Notes under the pieces: generated by a model
Database searches by the model: none
What the model saw: only the letters and a program-made list of their open reading frames with translations
Told to the model about the DNA's origin: nothing
In this document: positions 45,398 to 55,490 of the stretch, piece after piece
How the letters are laid out: each line of letters starts with the position of its first letter
Numbering within the stretch: the stretch's first letter is position 1
Assembly (NCBI RefSeq): GCF_019649055.1
Contig: NW_026570230.1
Coordinates: 1,922,001 to 1,986,000, forward strand
Source: Paramacrobiotus metropolitanus
Taxonomy: Eukaryota > Tardigrada > Eutardigrada > Parachela > Macrobiotidae
Direction: 5' to 3'
Length of the DNA: 64,000 nt
Made by a program: the position numbers and the translations under genes

Positions 45398-45796
45398 TTG
45401 CAGACATCTACACTGTACAATGGGGATGTATGCGGACGCTCTTCCCGTTTCCCGTGGGAAAGTGCGCAGCAGTCGCAAACCGCAATACCAGTAGAGAGCA
45501 GCACGCAGCAGACGTATGCTGCTTTCGAGACGGAACTGCTTGCAATTTTACGTGAGCTTAATAACTGGTTGCAGTGTGACGCTACCGATGCTGCCGTTCA
45601 CTTCCAGTTAATTAAAAGTGAGTTTTCTTTGATTTAATTTAGTTTTTCATTTTATCAATGGTTCCTGATTTTTTATGCAGGTGGAATTGCACACCGAGCG
45701 TACCGCTATCATGCAGACGCAGCAAGAGCCGCCGGTAAAGAATCCCGAAATTTATTTCAATATTTTGAATTTTTGAAAGAAGAGAAACTATTATGA
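45398..45796 (+). CDS. Possible spliced helical protein, + strand
   Basis: An open frame (TLYNGDVCGRSS..., AAFETELLAILRELNNWL) runs to a donor AAAA|GTGAGT at 45618-45619. After an acceptor TTATGCAG (ending about 45680) it continues in frame to a stop at 45796 (SGIAHRAYRYHADAARAAGK... ending EEKLL). Both parts are helical and charged. No ATG opens the first exon; a TTGCAG just before it could be an acceptor from an unseen upstream exon. Unknown family. Listed because the splice phase and protein-like composition agree. Confidence 0.35.
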
Positions 45797-45924
45797 TGTT
45801 ATTTGTTGCGATTGTTTGTATGAAATTACAATGAGAATAATAAATGTAAAGCGCAGAACGAGTGTCACTTTATTGCTGTCGGACCAAACCACATAAACGC
45901 AGACACTTTCAAAGAGAAAACAAT

Positions 45925-47248
45925 TTATTCAAAGTTATCTTCCATGTCCGAATCGGAAAACAATGCCTCCGCCTCGCTGTCGGATCCCGCTTCCGATCCC
46001 AGCTCCCAGTCTGGATCTGCAAATAGTTGAATTTATTTTACAGTTGTAGAATTTTTTGAAACAATTTCAAAATTTAATACTGAATTTGTTTTGAAATATT
46101 CCGGAATTTATTTTTAAATTTATCTTACAATTACTGAATGATTTTAAATTTCCAATGATTTTATAATTTTATTTTATTTCATTTAATTTACCTTCTTCCA
46201 GTGCACGCACTGCTGCCGCCATTTCCACCGAATCCTTATCGCTTTCCTCTTCGAACTCACTTTCTTCTACAAAAACTTTACCGTTCATACTACTATCACA
46301 CAAACAATAAACAAAATACAGAAAAAATATACCGGTATCGGTATCCATTTCTTCTTCGTCCTCGTCGTCGCTCTCCTCCAGTGCGCTCTCGTCTGCCATC
46401 AGGTCCAGGATACTGGTGACGACTACGGTGTGGGCCCGGGGGAACAATAGCTCCATCGCTTCCTGCAGCGAGGAGCAGTGAGTCACCGGATTGAAACTGA
46501 CGTCGACCCACTCTAGCGGCAACTTGCGAAGAGGAGCGAACTGCTCAGCGCTAGTGAAGCCGTTCCCCTTCAGATGGATTTCCGTCAACTTGATACACGG
46601 GCGCAGCGCCAGGAGGGCGTTGCCGGCGAGCTCGTTGTCATCCAGGTGCAAGGTTTCCAGGAGGTCCTTGCACGGCAACGTATCCAACGAGCGCAGGCCG
46701 CAGTTCTCGGCGGAAATCGAACTGTAAACGGCAGTAACTTATTTTAATTTATTTTTCCATTTTTTACGCATTTCATACATTTTTATTTATTTTGAAATCC
46801 GTAAGGTTGAATTAATAATTAAATATAATGAAACAATTAGCTAAAAATCTTACCGGATGTTGGTGAACTGCAGCAGCAGTTCGGTAATCGGGATTGCCGG
46901 CATCTTGATCCCATCGAATTCCAGGATCGCCGCATCCGTCGACTTGGTCAGCAGGTACGCGTTCACCTTCGCCGCGATAACAGCATCGGCCGGAAACTCC
47001 TCGACAGCATCATCGGCGTCGTGGACCAGAGCGGCGGCATCCTGGACCGGTGCGGCATCGTCCTGGACCGGTGCGGCAGCGTGGTGGACGGCAATGGCAG
47101 CGTGGACCGGACCGTCGGCGTTCTGTACCGGTGCGGCAGCGTCCAGGACCGGTGCGGCAGCGAGGTGGACGGCAATGGCGTTGTGGACCGGTGCAGCGAC
47201 GTCAGGAACCGGTGCGGTAGCATCGCAGACCGAAGCGCGGACATCCAT
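45925..47248 (-). CDS. Leucine-rich repeat protein with acidic tail (ANP32-like)
   Basis: Four exons: 47248-46854, 46721-46333, 46266-46192 and 46016-45925 (phases consistent, 316 aa). The N-terminal ~95 residues are an Ala/Pro/Val/His/Asp repeat (units like AAAPVQDAAAPVHNA). Then come about four LRRs (LLLQFTNIRSI, LLETLHLDDNELAG, KLTEIHLKGNGF, LEWVDVSFNPVT) and an LRR cap, then a long Asp/Glu tail (EESDDEDEEEMDTDT..., ending with DSDMEDNFE). LRRs followed by an acidic tail is the layout of ANP32/LANP nuclear proteins, which act in chromatin, mRNA export and as polymerase cofactors for some viruses. Probably a captured host gene. Alternative: another short nuclear LRR protein with an independently acquired acidic tail. 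Confidence 0.6.
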
Positions 47249-49326
47249 GGTGAAGGGTAAAAGCGCTTTTATATTAAAAGAAATTAGAAATCGAATTCGA
47301 TTTTGGACAATCGTTTAATAAAATTATCCCTGGATCAACCATCCACACTGATTCCTGAAGCGGGCCTTGTGGATGGTGTTCGATTTTTCAACCCAATTAT
47401 GGGTACGTAATTTATTAATTATTTACTAGACCAATGGAAAAATTTGAATTAACATTTATATTTTTGGTGAGTTTTTTCCTTTAATTATATTCCTCGGGGA
47501 GAGATCCCTGGGATCCGCCTCTTGGAAGATTCCAACAATACGCAATGGTTTAATAAATGAATGAATGAATGAATGAATGAACTGGTGTCAAGCTAGCAGT
47601 AAAAACGTAACAGCAGTTGTTACCGTATATACGTACTGTACTCTTAATTTATTAGTTTAGCCAGCAGCACCTGAAACTGTGCAATTCGCTTTATGATGTA
47701 CAGTATCAGGGTAATGTACGTAGGTACTCGTACAAATGTTGTACCAGTATCTGTGAATCTGGATGATGTCCTATGGATAATGCATCGTGGCAACGGGATA
47801 GCAATGTTCACTGTTGTGATTATTTTTCGCAGATACAAGCCCGTTTTCAAACCTGTAGACCGTTGTAAGCGCGACGCAGTGAATAGCGCACAGTAAGGCT
47901 ACATTTTATCTGCTCTACACTGGATGCATTGAATGCACTGGCTCAAGCTCACGTTTCTCTAATATCCCGCTTATAGCGGTCTACAGGTTTGAAAACGGGC
48001 TTGTAGATATGTCGTTAAATCCGTAGCATACAGCACGGTTACGTAGTAGCACTCAACAGTACTAGTACTAGTATAAGTACTAGTACCAGTACGAGAACCT
48101 ACTGCTTAACAAAAAAGCTTTACTTACGCTTAGCTTTAGCTTAGCCTCGATCATCACCGGAAGAAGCTTCAGTGATCGGCACAGCTGGAAAGGCCCTGCA
48201 CTGCAGAATGCGCATGAGCGCTGCCGCACTGCAGCACCGTCCCAGCTAAAAAATAGCATGCAGCCAGCCACAGTAATCCAGTAACAACTGGGTAAAATTT
48301 GGGAATACCAAGCCGCCGAAACTTGATTATCACAAGGTGATGCCCGCCGGCCGTGCGCTCTGCTCTGCACAGTATGCAGCCGCTCTCCGGTAACGTCTGG
48401 ATGAAATGACTCGTTCAATAAATCCCGAACATCGCTCAGCAATCGATCGGCGGCGACGCTGTTGCTTTTTCTATACAAACAGGAAATCACCTTGGTAAAA
48501 ATTACTGTTAAATAATTGGCTAATAAGTAATCACAAAAACTTCAGGCGTGTAGATAGATACTCTTATGCGTGTTGCCAGCGTTAGTGAGTATTTTATGGA
48601 TGTTGTCGAATAGTTTACCCAATCGTTTGCGAGATTAAGCGAATAAATATCGATCAGTAGTTGTCTTTATGGATAGTTAATTTTACAGTATCGTGCACTT
48701 GGCACTCACCCTGTAAAGTGTAGACGATCCGACTGTGAGAAGCACAGCAGTATTCATAATACAACCACTGGTACAGCATTATACGTTATGTAAAATTGTT
48801 CATCACACAATTTTACAATTGATACAATTGTTTTTACAATTGTGCATCACACTGATTCACACACACACACCGACAGTGAAGCATATTATGTCGCCAGAGT
48901 TTTTTCCTTGCAAACCAAAAGAGTCAATATGGGTATTCGAGAGTGGTGCCGACTGCTTAAGAATTATCAGCCCCTGCTGACAAACGTTTACTCAACTGCG
49001 ACGGGCAATACGGAACCACCTTCACGACCAGCTAATGTATTTATGAATTTCGAATGTTAAATAAATAGACTGCGGAATGTAAAAGCTTCATTTTACACAA
49101 CGGCCCCGACATCCACGTTATCAGCGTCGCAAAGCAACACGCAAATAAATTTTCATTAATTTTTTCCACCGATATTTCTTCTAATAATTCTTCCACCAAT
49201 ACGTCAAAATACCTCTGGTGCCATTTATCAATTTTATTACCACTCACTGTGCATGAAAATCACATAAAATTTGTTCTTGTCGCTATGACTATTTGAAATT
49301 GAAGCAGTTACACTTTTTGAATACGC
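47249..49326. other. Polinton region without a supported gene
   Basis: TAAAAGCGCTTTTA (47258-47271) is a perfect palindrome just upstream of the LRR gene. At 47490-47582 a short stretch ends in (ATGA)n, like the tail of an old SINE or LINE. An inverted repeat lies at 47834-48005. AGTACTAGT words cluster at 48058-48095. A 136-codon frame at 48080-48490 (minus) shows no motif, and I do not call it a gene. Confidence 0.4.
47834..48005. repeat. 29-bp inverted repeat pair
   Basis: TACAAGCCCGTTTTCAAACC... (47834-47862) and its exact reverse complement (47977-48005), separated by 114 bp. The arms could form a stem. This may be a remnant of a small MITE nested in the Polinton, but no target duplication is evident. 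Confidence 0.7.
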
Positions 49327-50204
49327 TCACTCCAGATTTCTAATGCCTGCGGTTCCAGCTACATAAATTTCCGTTTTCTCCCATCCATCTTCCGGTATTA
49401 TCGTCATAGCTTTATCTAGACACGGCTTCCAGGCTGCCCGCAGCCGCTGCGACTGATTCCTGAATTTTAATAGTATGCCTGCAACAGTGCAGCGTAAATA
49501 TTTGCGACGACTTAAATCCAATATCAAAATCGATAACATCCACCATATCACAAGGCATAACATAACGCGAAAACCGATTTCAAATTCAGATCTGATCATA
49601 TCAGCCAAGGCTTTCGAAATTCGAGTGAAGACCTTAACCACGCAAATTTAGAATTCAAAGTTAATGGCACATGTGCAAAGCCAGATTAACGGTGATAATT
49701 CCCACTTTGCCTTCGCGCAGCTTGTACTCGTACAAGTAACTGTTTCGCAGTTAAGAGTTAACGAGACAATCAATAATTTTTGCTATCTCAGGCATTCTAT
49801 CGTATTCAATTAAAGATTCCAGCTAACTGATTCAGGAAAACCAGCAGACACTTCAAAAAGATTTGCAAAACTTTCAAAGAGCATTCAAATTTCTGAGGTT
49901 ACTATAAAACACGGAACCGTAAGGGAAATCTCTCGTGATATACGGTAAGATTCGGCAGTAAGTTCTCAAACACTTACCAACGCATTCCACAAATTCTTTC
50001 TGCTCAATATAGCCCGTCCCGTTGACTTTATCCCCGCAATAATGAAAAACATGAAATCTGGTATGCGTACATCCAGCATCCATAATAATAACATAATTCT
50101 CCGGAATATAGCTGTAGCGAAAGTAAAAAATCACCACAGAGACAACACAACCAGCGCCCAGGATTAAACCATTGATGATCAAGAGAAACACTCGACGATT
50201 GATC
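49327..50204 (-). pseudogene. Ecto-apyrase (ENTPDase/CD39-like) gene fragment
   Basis: Two coding blocks on the minus strand. Block 1 (about 50204-49978) has an N-terminal anchor helix (RRVFLLIINGLILGAGCVV) and then PENYVIIMDAGCTHTRFHVF, which matches apyrase conserved region 1 (DAGSTHT type). It ends at a GTAAGT donor. Block 2 (about 49500-49335) has KPCLDKAMTIIPEDGW then IYVAGTAGIRNL, which matches ACR2 (GATAGMR type), and ends at GTGAGC. No convincing ACR3-5, start codon or continuous splice phase is visible. Intact enzymes hydrolyse extracellular ATP/ADP, a danger signal. So this is either a decayed captured gene or one with exons that I cannot place. Confidence 0.5.
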
Positions 50205-50803
50205 CTGCAAGGTCTGCGGGTTCCCCGCAGCCTGGTATAAGTTGAGATGCTTTCTCATTCGGCCGCTCGACTAGTTTAGATTTCCCAGAAGGCACCATAC
50301 CATCATACGCGCTCGAAAAATTACTGGATGTTTTCATACCAGTCAACGCTACAGTTATGCAGAGAACTATTTTCAAAAACATCAGAATGAGAAAGGCAGA
50401 ACACTTGCAACAACGGTGGGTTAATGCAGGTTTGCTTAAACGTGTGGCATCACAAGCTCCTGCACCAGTAGCGAGGTGAGATTATTGCGCAGCACGCTTG
50501 TACTAGCATGCTGCAATATTTAGTTAGGGTTGTGAACACCTAGCTGTGTCCGGCGCGTTGCGCTGCAATTTAAATAAATTCATAATTCTATTTCTTTTTA
50601 CTGAACAGTTTTATTGACATTACAGATAGAAAAAATTCAACATTTTGAACGTAACAAAAACAAGCACATCTCAAGCAGTAAACTCAGGATCTTCAGACGG
50701 TTCTCAACGCTAAACGCATAACACTAACCGTACCGAAACGCAACTCGTAATAGGCATAAATTGCTGTGTTAATGCGATAGAAATTACGGACGAGCTTGCC
50801 AAC
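50205..50803. other. Polinton spacer
   Basis: No supported gene. It may contain the missing 5' exon(s) of the apyrase-like gene: an ATG frame on the minus strand (near 50382) begins with a hydrophobic, signal-like stretch, MFLKIVLCITVALTG, but I cannot join it in phase. Confidence 0.3.
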
Positions 50804-51389
50804 TTAGGCTTGGCCTCCACCGTGAGCGCCGTGGTTGTTCCAGTGCCCCCTTTGATAAAAGCACATTTTTAAATAAATTAAATATACATAAGACTAGGAT
50901 TCATATAATTATTTCAATTTGGGTATTGAAGTACAAAATCTTAACTGAAAAACGTTAATATTTACCAGGGATGAGGGTTGACCTCCCCATTGCGAAAAGC
51001 CTCGGCATCCGGCCGGAGTGCCTCCTTCTCGCGAATCTTCAACTAAGAATAAAAATATTCCTTGATACAGAATAAAAAATTAAAGTTTTACCAATCACGC
51101 AGCGGTTCAAAAACTGAATAATAAAATCAGTGCACAGGGATAACCAAGAACACATTTAATGCGCATAAATCGCCAGCACTGGGTTCGAACGTATTTATCC
51201 ACATATTATACATCAAAACGAAATTTCTCTTTTTATAAATCGTTATATCTGCATTCTAAAAATTTAAATAAACAACTTTACCTGGAGCTGTTGCTCCAAA
51301 GAATGGATGAGCTCGTCGCGCTCGTCGATTCTCTCCTGCAGCGCTCGGTTCTGCCAACGCAAGCGGAAATATCGCAACAGCAGCTTCAT
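50804..51389 (-). CDS. Small coiled-coil protein, three exons
   Basis: Exons 51389-51282, 51042-50966 and 50849-50804, in consistent phase, giving 76 aa. The N-terminus is basic and hydrophobic (MKLLLRYFRLRWQNR), followed by a heptad-rich helix (ALQERIDERDELIHSLEQ...), then an acidic/basic linker and a His/Gly-rich tail (GHWNNHGAHGGGQA). The central helix recalls the short leucine-zipper dimerisation segments of cGMP-dependent kinases, but this is weak. Unknown function. Three exons agreeing in phase over only 231 coding bases is the main evidence that it is a real gene. It lies inside the Polinton near its right end. Confidence 0.5.
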
Positions 51390-51658
51390 CTGCAGATGTT
51401 ATTGAATTGATTTTTTAGTTGAATAAATATTTTTTTTATTGTAATTCAAGTAAACTTACTTTGTGTTAGAGAACAACCAGAAAACGAAACCCACAACAAG
51501 TAAAATAAACAAAACCAAACAAATATTAAAATTTAAAATGTTGAAACCACCAACCGGTGTTTGTGTGAGTGTGTGCTTGCGTGTCGTGTGAATTTCTTTG
51601 TCGTGTGTCCCTGCACTATGAAAACGTGAACAAAATCCCATTCCACACTCATCGAATT

Positions 51659-52066
51659 TTATTGGAATTGGAACTGACTTATGCCCAGCAACAGCTCCGC
51701 CGCCTTCTTACGGCAGTCAGAGCACTCCCAGAAAACTACACTGCTATTGGCAGTATTCTTCGCTATAAGAACATTTGCTGCATTACCACAGTTACATCTC
51801 AAAATTTCTTTTTGCTCCGGAGTTCTTGGCTGGTTCATCGGATTCCGAGGCTGGCATCCGGATCCGATCTTTGAAGTCCCTGGCTGGCGTGCGCTGCATG
51901 ATTCCCGGAGGTGCCGTTTCAGGCACCTCTTACGCATGGATACAGAGCAATGTATACAAGTGACATTACAAAGCCGATAATGCTTTTCGCGTAAGTGACG
52001 ATCATAGTCGCCCTTACGCTTGAACTCGCTCTTGCAAAAACTGCATTCAAAATTTGCTGAACTCAT
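51659..52066 (-). CDS. C2H2 plus GRF-type zinc-finger protein
   Basis: 135 aa from the ATG of MSSANFECSFC; the upstream extension has no ATG. It has two C2H2 fingers (FECSFCKSEF...HLREKH and VTCIHCSVSM...HLRESC), a Pro/Gly linker, then CNCG...WECSDC (about residues 90-118), resembling a GRF-type zinc finger found in DNA-repair and transposon proteins. Likely DNA- or RNA-binding. It is the outermost gene at the right end. Its ATG is 68 bp from the TIR, and the two TIR copies of the recurring motif sit 76-131 bp upstream of it, so the TIR itself may be its promoter. Confidence 0.7.
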   Translation of the reverse strand: MSSANFECSFCKSEFKRKGDYDRHLREKHYRLCNVTCIHCSVSMRKRCLKRHLRESCSARQPGTSKIGSGCQPRNPMNQPRTPEQKEILRCNCGNAANVLIAKNTANSSVVFWECSDCRKKAAELLLGISQFQFQ

Positions 52067-52133
52067 TTTACAACTGTAAAATGTAAAGTTACAAAACAAA
52101 CTGAGAAATTATTTTTTCGACTGCATTTTTGAA

Positions 52134-52399
52134 AAGTAGCAGTTACATTTTACACCCTGCAGTACTATACCGCAGGGTTACAATATTTTACACCACCTAG
52201 TAACTATCACCAAAGGGTGGTTACCACTATCACAGCTATCTAGCTGTTCCCATACGCTACACCCATATATATTAAGCAAACTCGTTCCACTTAGCCTCCT
52301 CTTGAACAACATGTACAGGTTACCCTCCTTATAATAAAAAACTCGTTCAGGTTAGCCTATCACTCAAAAACGCGTATACGAACAAATGCCTCTACTACT
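52134..52399 (-). repeat. Polinton right TIR
   Basis: Reverse complement of 29527-29792, 266 bp with no difference that I can see. It is followed by the target duplication TATGTT (52400-52405). Motif copies lie at 52142-52157 and 52176-52197. Confidence 0.97.
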
Positions 52400-52405
52400 T
52401 ATGTT

Positions 52406-52812
52406 GTTAATGAACACCAGCTTTTATTTGCGGTCAGAAAATGCAAAGCGTCTTTCATATCCAGAAGACCGGAGCTACAATCATCGCAGACGTGCACATG
52501 CACTATCGTATTGTTACGGGAATATATATTTTAGGTATCTAACATTAACAGACACCTGTCATGATTAAGGAGTGGGGGAAGTCAAACATGAAATACTTTG
52601 TGTTGCTCGTGGTAAATGTAAAGGTGATCTCAGAAGGCGAAATAGGTTTCTGCATTTACCAACATTCATCGTAACGTAACCTGGACATGCCTTTATGGGC
52701 TCCCCCATCAATTACGTTTTTAGTGATATTGCTCTGAGACCACATACTGTTACATACCGCATGCCATGTGACGCATGCATTTCTGTTTGACTGTGTCCAA
52801 TAATCTTGATAT
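52406..52812. other. Host spacer between the Polinton and the LTR element
   Basis: 407 bp of host sequence with no supported gene. It ends with ATAT, the 4-bp target duplication of the LTR element. Confidence 0.45.
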
Positions 52813-53130
52813 TGTAACATGGGCTGCGCCTTTAGCATTGTTTAGCGATGATTGGTTCTTTCCAGCGGTAGTTCATTTCTGTTCATTCCTGTTCGTTAGC
52901 GCTGTATTTGCGGGTTATGCGGCTTCGCCGAAACGGAGGATTTTCAGTCTTGTTTCTCGCTTTTTGAATAAAGGTTTCCTTTGTTTAGAAAGTCGGGATC
53001 TGGGACTTTTCGAGTGTTTTTCAGTGGTTTCCGTGCCGATTCATTTAGATTAGGGTGGTATTTGTCAGTGATCACGATTTAGCAGTCAGATTTGCCTTCA
53101 TTTTCCGTTTTATCATTTGTCTCTGTGACA
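52813..53130 (+). repeat. Left LTR (318 bp)
   Basis: Starts TGTAACATGGG and ends TCTCTGTGACA. No difference from 55648-55965 that I can see by eye. It contains AATAAA near position 160 of the LTR (a possible polyadenylation signal). Confidence 0.93.
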
Positions 53131-53347
53131 AAGTGGCGCTCCTGTAATCAATCACCCATTTTCGGATGTAAACAGCAACGGGCTGTTGAATTTTGACGCC
53201 AAGCCGTTCAGTAGGACGAAGGACCCCGTTCCCTTTTTTTTTAGTCCGTGGAGACGGAATTCGCACGGACGCTCGGCGGAGTCGGCCGATCGATTTCGTT
53301 CGGTGTGCAACAGATACATATTCACTGCGAGTGGCCTGGTTAGCGTG

Positions 53348-54056
53348 ATGGGGTCACGAAATAATTCGACTATTTATCCGTGCGCTGCGTGCCGAGCAGC
53401 AATACACGCTCGATTCCAGTTTTCGGGTCAACTGGTGACTGACATCTGCACCCATACGCAATTCGACCAGGTGTTTTTCCGTGCGCTGGAAACCGTCTCA
53501 GACGAAGGCACGCGCTACGCGATAATTGCCGCTGCATCCAATATTCCTGCGGGATTCCAGCGTTTGGCTGAGCACTACGTGTATGCCGATAAGGCTCTGC
53601 AGACATTTGTGGACGATTGTGCCGTGGCATTTCCCATGATCCGTGAAGAAGCGCGTAATCTACGACTTGATGAACGCTTCGAGTCGCTGTTTCAGCGTGA
53701 AGAGGTATTTGTGACACACTGACCTAACATTGGTTTATCGTGTTCCGTTGTCACGTTTTTCTGAACGTTTATTGCGCATTTATGCGGCAAGCAACGGTAG
53801 ATAATACTTCCTTTTGGTATGTGGAGTTTTATTTTCATATCACTCAAGATTGTCAGCTTTAACGCAGCACCGGATGCCTGCCGCGTGTTCCGGCGTATTT
53901 TGCGCAAACTGCGTCATGCATCTGACCGGTGCTCCATTAGCGCGAAACAGTGCGGATTCTTTTCGAACTGTCTTGGTCTCGTATTTTTACGATGACGTGC
54001 GCAGTAAATGCGAAAGACTGATAGCTGCACATGGTATTAAACGTGCTACGCGTTGA
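53348..54056 (+). CDS. LTR-element cargo ORF1, Cys-containing
   Basis: First ATG at 53348 (MGSRNNSTIYPCAAC). The frame either stops at 53722 or is spliced from GAG|GTATTT (53704) to the acceptor TTTAACGCAG (53867), giving 181 aa ending at 54056. The spliced form is attractive because both parts have Cys pairs (PCAACRAA; CSGVFCANC) and helical, charged sequence (VRSKCERLIAAHGI). No known domain. It could be a divergent gag-like nucleic-acid-binding protein. Confidence 0.5.
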
Positions 54057-54164
54057 GCGATGTGGTTCGCCCGAACGGCGCTAGGCACTTGCTCTTGCAG
54101 TGGTTTATCTAAAATAGTTCAGCGTCTCGTTACATATAGTATTAAAAGTGCTACGCGTTGAGCG

Positions 54165-55490
54165 ATGTGGTTCGCCCGGGCAGCGCTAGGCACTCCGCTG
54201 CTAAAAAGGTTTTACCGAAATAGATCAGCTTCGACTTTCGCGGGGCGTCGCATAACTGCGTCAGACGCTGCTCTAGTTGTTTTGTTACAGCACGGCACCA
54301 CGCGTCCTGGCTTGCTGCCACTGCCGCATGTGAGCACATTGATGGAGTTTGAGGGCTTCCGCACTATGCCTAACGTGTACCAGCGTGGGTTGGCCATCAT
54401 GTTGAAGAGGAAAGGCAACAAGAAAAATTCCCCGCCGCCCCAACCGGCATGCAAGCCGCCAGCAGCTGTGCAGTCCAACGGCGTAACTCCAACCTGGGCG
54501 GGTGGCCTGCTCCCGCGCCCGGGTGCCCTAAGTCTGTTGCCAACGCCTTCCCAGCAGTTGTCAGCCGTTTACAAGGCAGCTGGTGCACAGCCGGCACAAC
54601 AACATCAGCCTGAAAGTGTAGCGCCATCGGACACCGCTAACTTGTCAGCTCAGCCGGGAGGTGTAACCACAACGGCCGCCGTCAACTCGTCAGCACAGCC
54701 ACAAGATGGACGCGGTCCACCCATGCCGTGGCTCCTGCGCGATATGCGGATGGATGCCTACTGGGACTTCCTTAGCCAGCCGACTCTCACCGACGAAGAG
54801 TACGAAGAGCTCCAACGATTTCCACTCGTCCCCGGAGACCCCTGCGTAGTTCGCTGGTATATCGGACCACCGACGCTGCTGGAGCACCAGTACAATGGCT
54901 ATCCGTTCCACTATAACGGCAGCCGTTCACTCCCAGCCGACTCCTCTCTTCGCGAATGGGTAAGAATCCATCATGCGTTCGTCACCGGCAATGCCGAGAA
55001 GTATCTGGCACTGGCTCGCCGTATCAAGATTGTCGCAGGGTTTGCGCCGCTGATGGCTCGTATGATTTTGCAACTGCCAGTTCCGGCTGGCTGCCACACT
55101 GCCGTAGAGATTGCGGCGCAGCAGCGGTTTCCCATTCCGACCAATACCCAAGTAAAGCCATCTCCGGTATACTACGAGCAGTGGGACGGGTTTGGTTTTT
55201 CTTATACTTTTCCGAACCCGTCAAAGCCAGACGACGGCACCTCCGTGTATGTGGATGTAGACTACGATCGCTATATTCCGCTGGTCCTACGAAATCGTCC
55301 GCTAGACGACATCCGGCTTGAAGCCGCGGAGCGCCGACGAAAAGCCGAAGAGCAGCGAGGCGATTTTGGGTCAGAAGAAATGTTGGTCGACGCGCAGGGT
55401 GAAGAAGCCCATAACAGCGGCGACGCGGAGATGTCGGGAACACCGCAAGATGCAAAGAAAGAGGGCCTTGGCGCGGAGGATCCGAAATAG
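54165..55490 (+). CDS. LTR-element cargo ORF2, large unknown protein
   Basis: 441 aa from ATG 54165. The N-terminal ~60 residues are basic, then a Pro/Gln/Ala-rich low-complexity linker (about 95-200). A folded-looking part follows (YWDFLSQPTLTDEEYEELQ..., CVVRWYIGPPTLLEHQ, YLALARRIKIVAG), ending in a very charged tail (EAAERRRKAEEQRGDF). No zinc knuckle and no RT or protease motif. A structural gag-type role is possible by position but not shown. The start region is a near-duplicate of the end of ORF1 (54036-54085 versus 54139-54188). Confidence 0.6.
   Translation: MWFARAALGTPLLKRFYRNRSASTFAGRRITASDAALVVLLQHGTTRPGLLPLPHVSTLMEFEGFRTMPNVYQRGLAIMLKRKGNKKNSPPPQPACKPPAAVQSNGVTPTWAGGLLPRPGALSLLPTPSQQLSAVYKAAGAQPAQQHQPESVAPSDTANLSAQPGGVTTTAAVNSSAQPQDGRGPPMPWLLRDMRMDAYWDFLSQPTLTDEEYEELQRFPLVPGDPCVVRWYIGPPTLLEHQYNGYPFHYNGSRSLPADSSLREWVRIHHAFVTGNAEKYLALARRIKIVAGFAPLMARMILQLPVPAGCHTAVEIAAQQRFPIPTNTQVKPSPVYYEQWDGFGFSYTFPNPSKPDDGTSVYVDVDYDRYIPLVLRNRPLDDIRLEAAERRRKAEEQRGDFGSEEMLVDAQGEEAHNSGDAEMSGTPQDAKKEGLGAEDPK

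Larger units (their letters stand above)
29527..52399 (-). mobile_element. Complete Polinton/Maverick element, 22.9 kb
   Basis: Self-synthesising DNA transposon of the virus-like Polinton class. Evidence: 266-bp TIRs at both ends with no difference that I can see by eye; a 6-bp target duplication TATGTT (29521-29526 and 52400-52405); termini starting AGTAGTAGAGG, with short terminal repeats as expected for protein-primed replication; and the full core set of protein-primed PolB, retroviral-type integrase, A32/FtsK-like ATPase, adenain-like protease, and major and minor capsid proteins, all with open frames. Most genes lie on the minus strand. The identical TIRs and open genes indicate a recent, possibly still competent, copy able to encode a virion. 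Non-core cargo includes TBP-like, PC4-like, BIR, ANP32-like and ecto-apyrase-like sequences. Confidence 0.97.

Noticed and set aside
48080-48490. 136-codon minus-strand frame in the Polinton
   Set aside because: No motif, mixed composition, overlaps AGTACTAGT repeats and has no splice partner.
51175-51200. GGTTCGAAC, resembling a tRNA T-loop
   Set aside because: No matching acceptor stem, anticodon arm or A box at the right distance on either strand.
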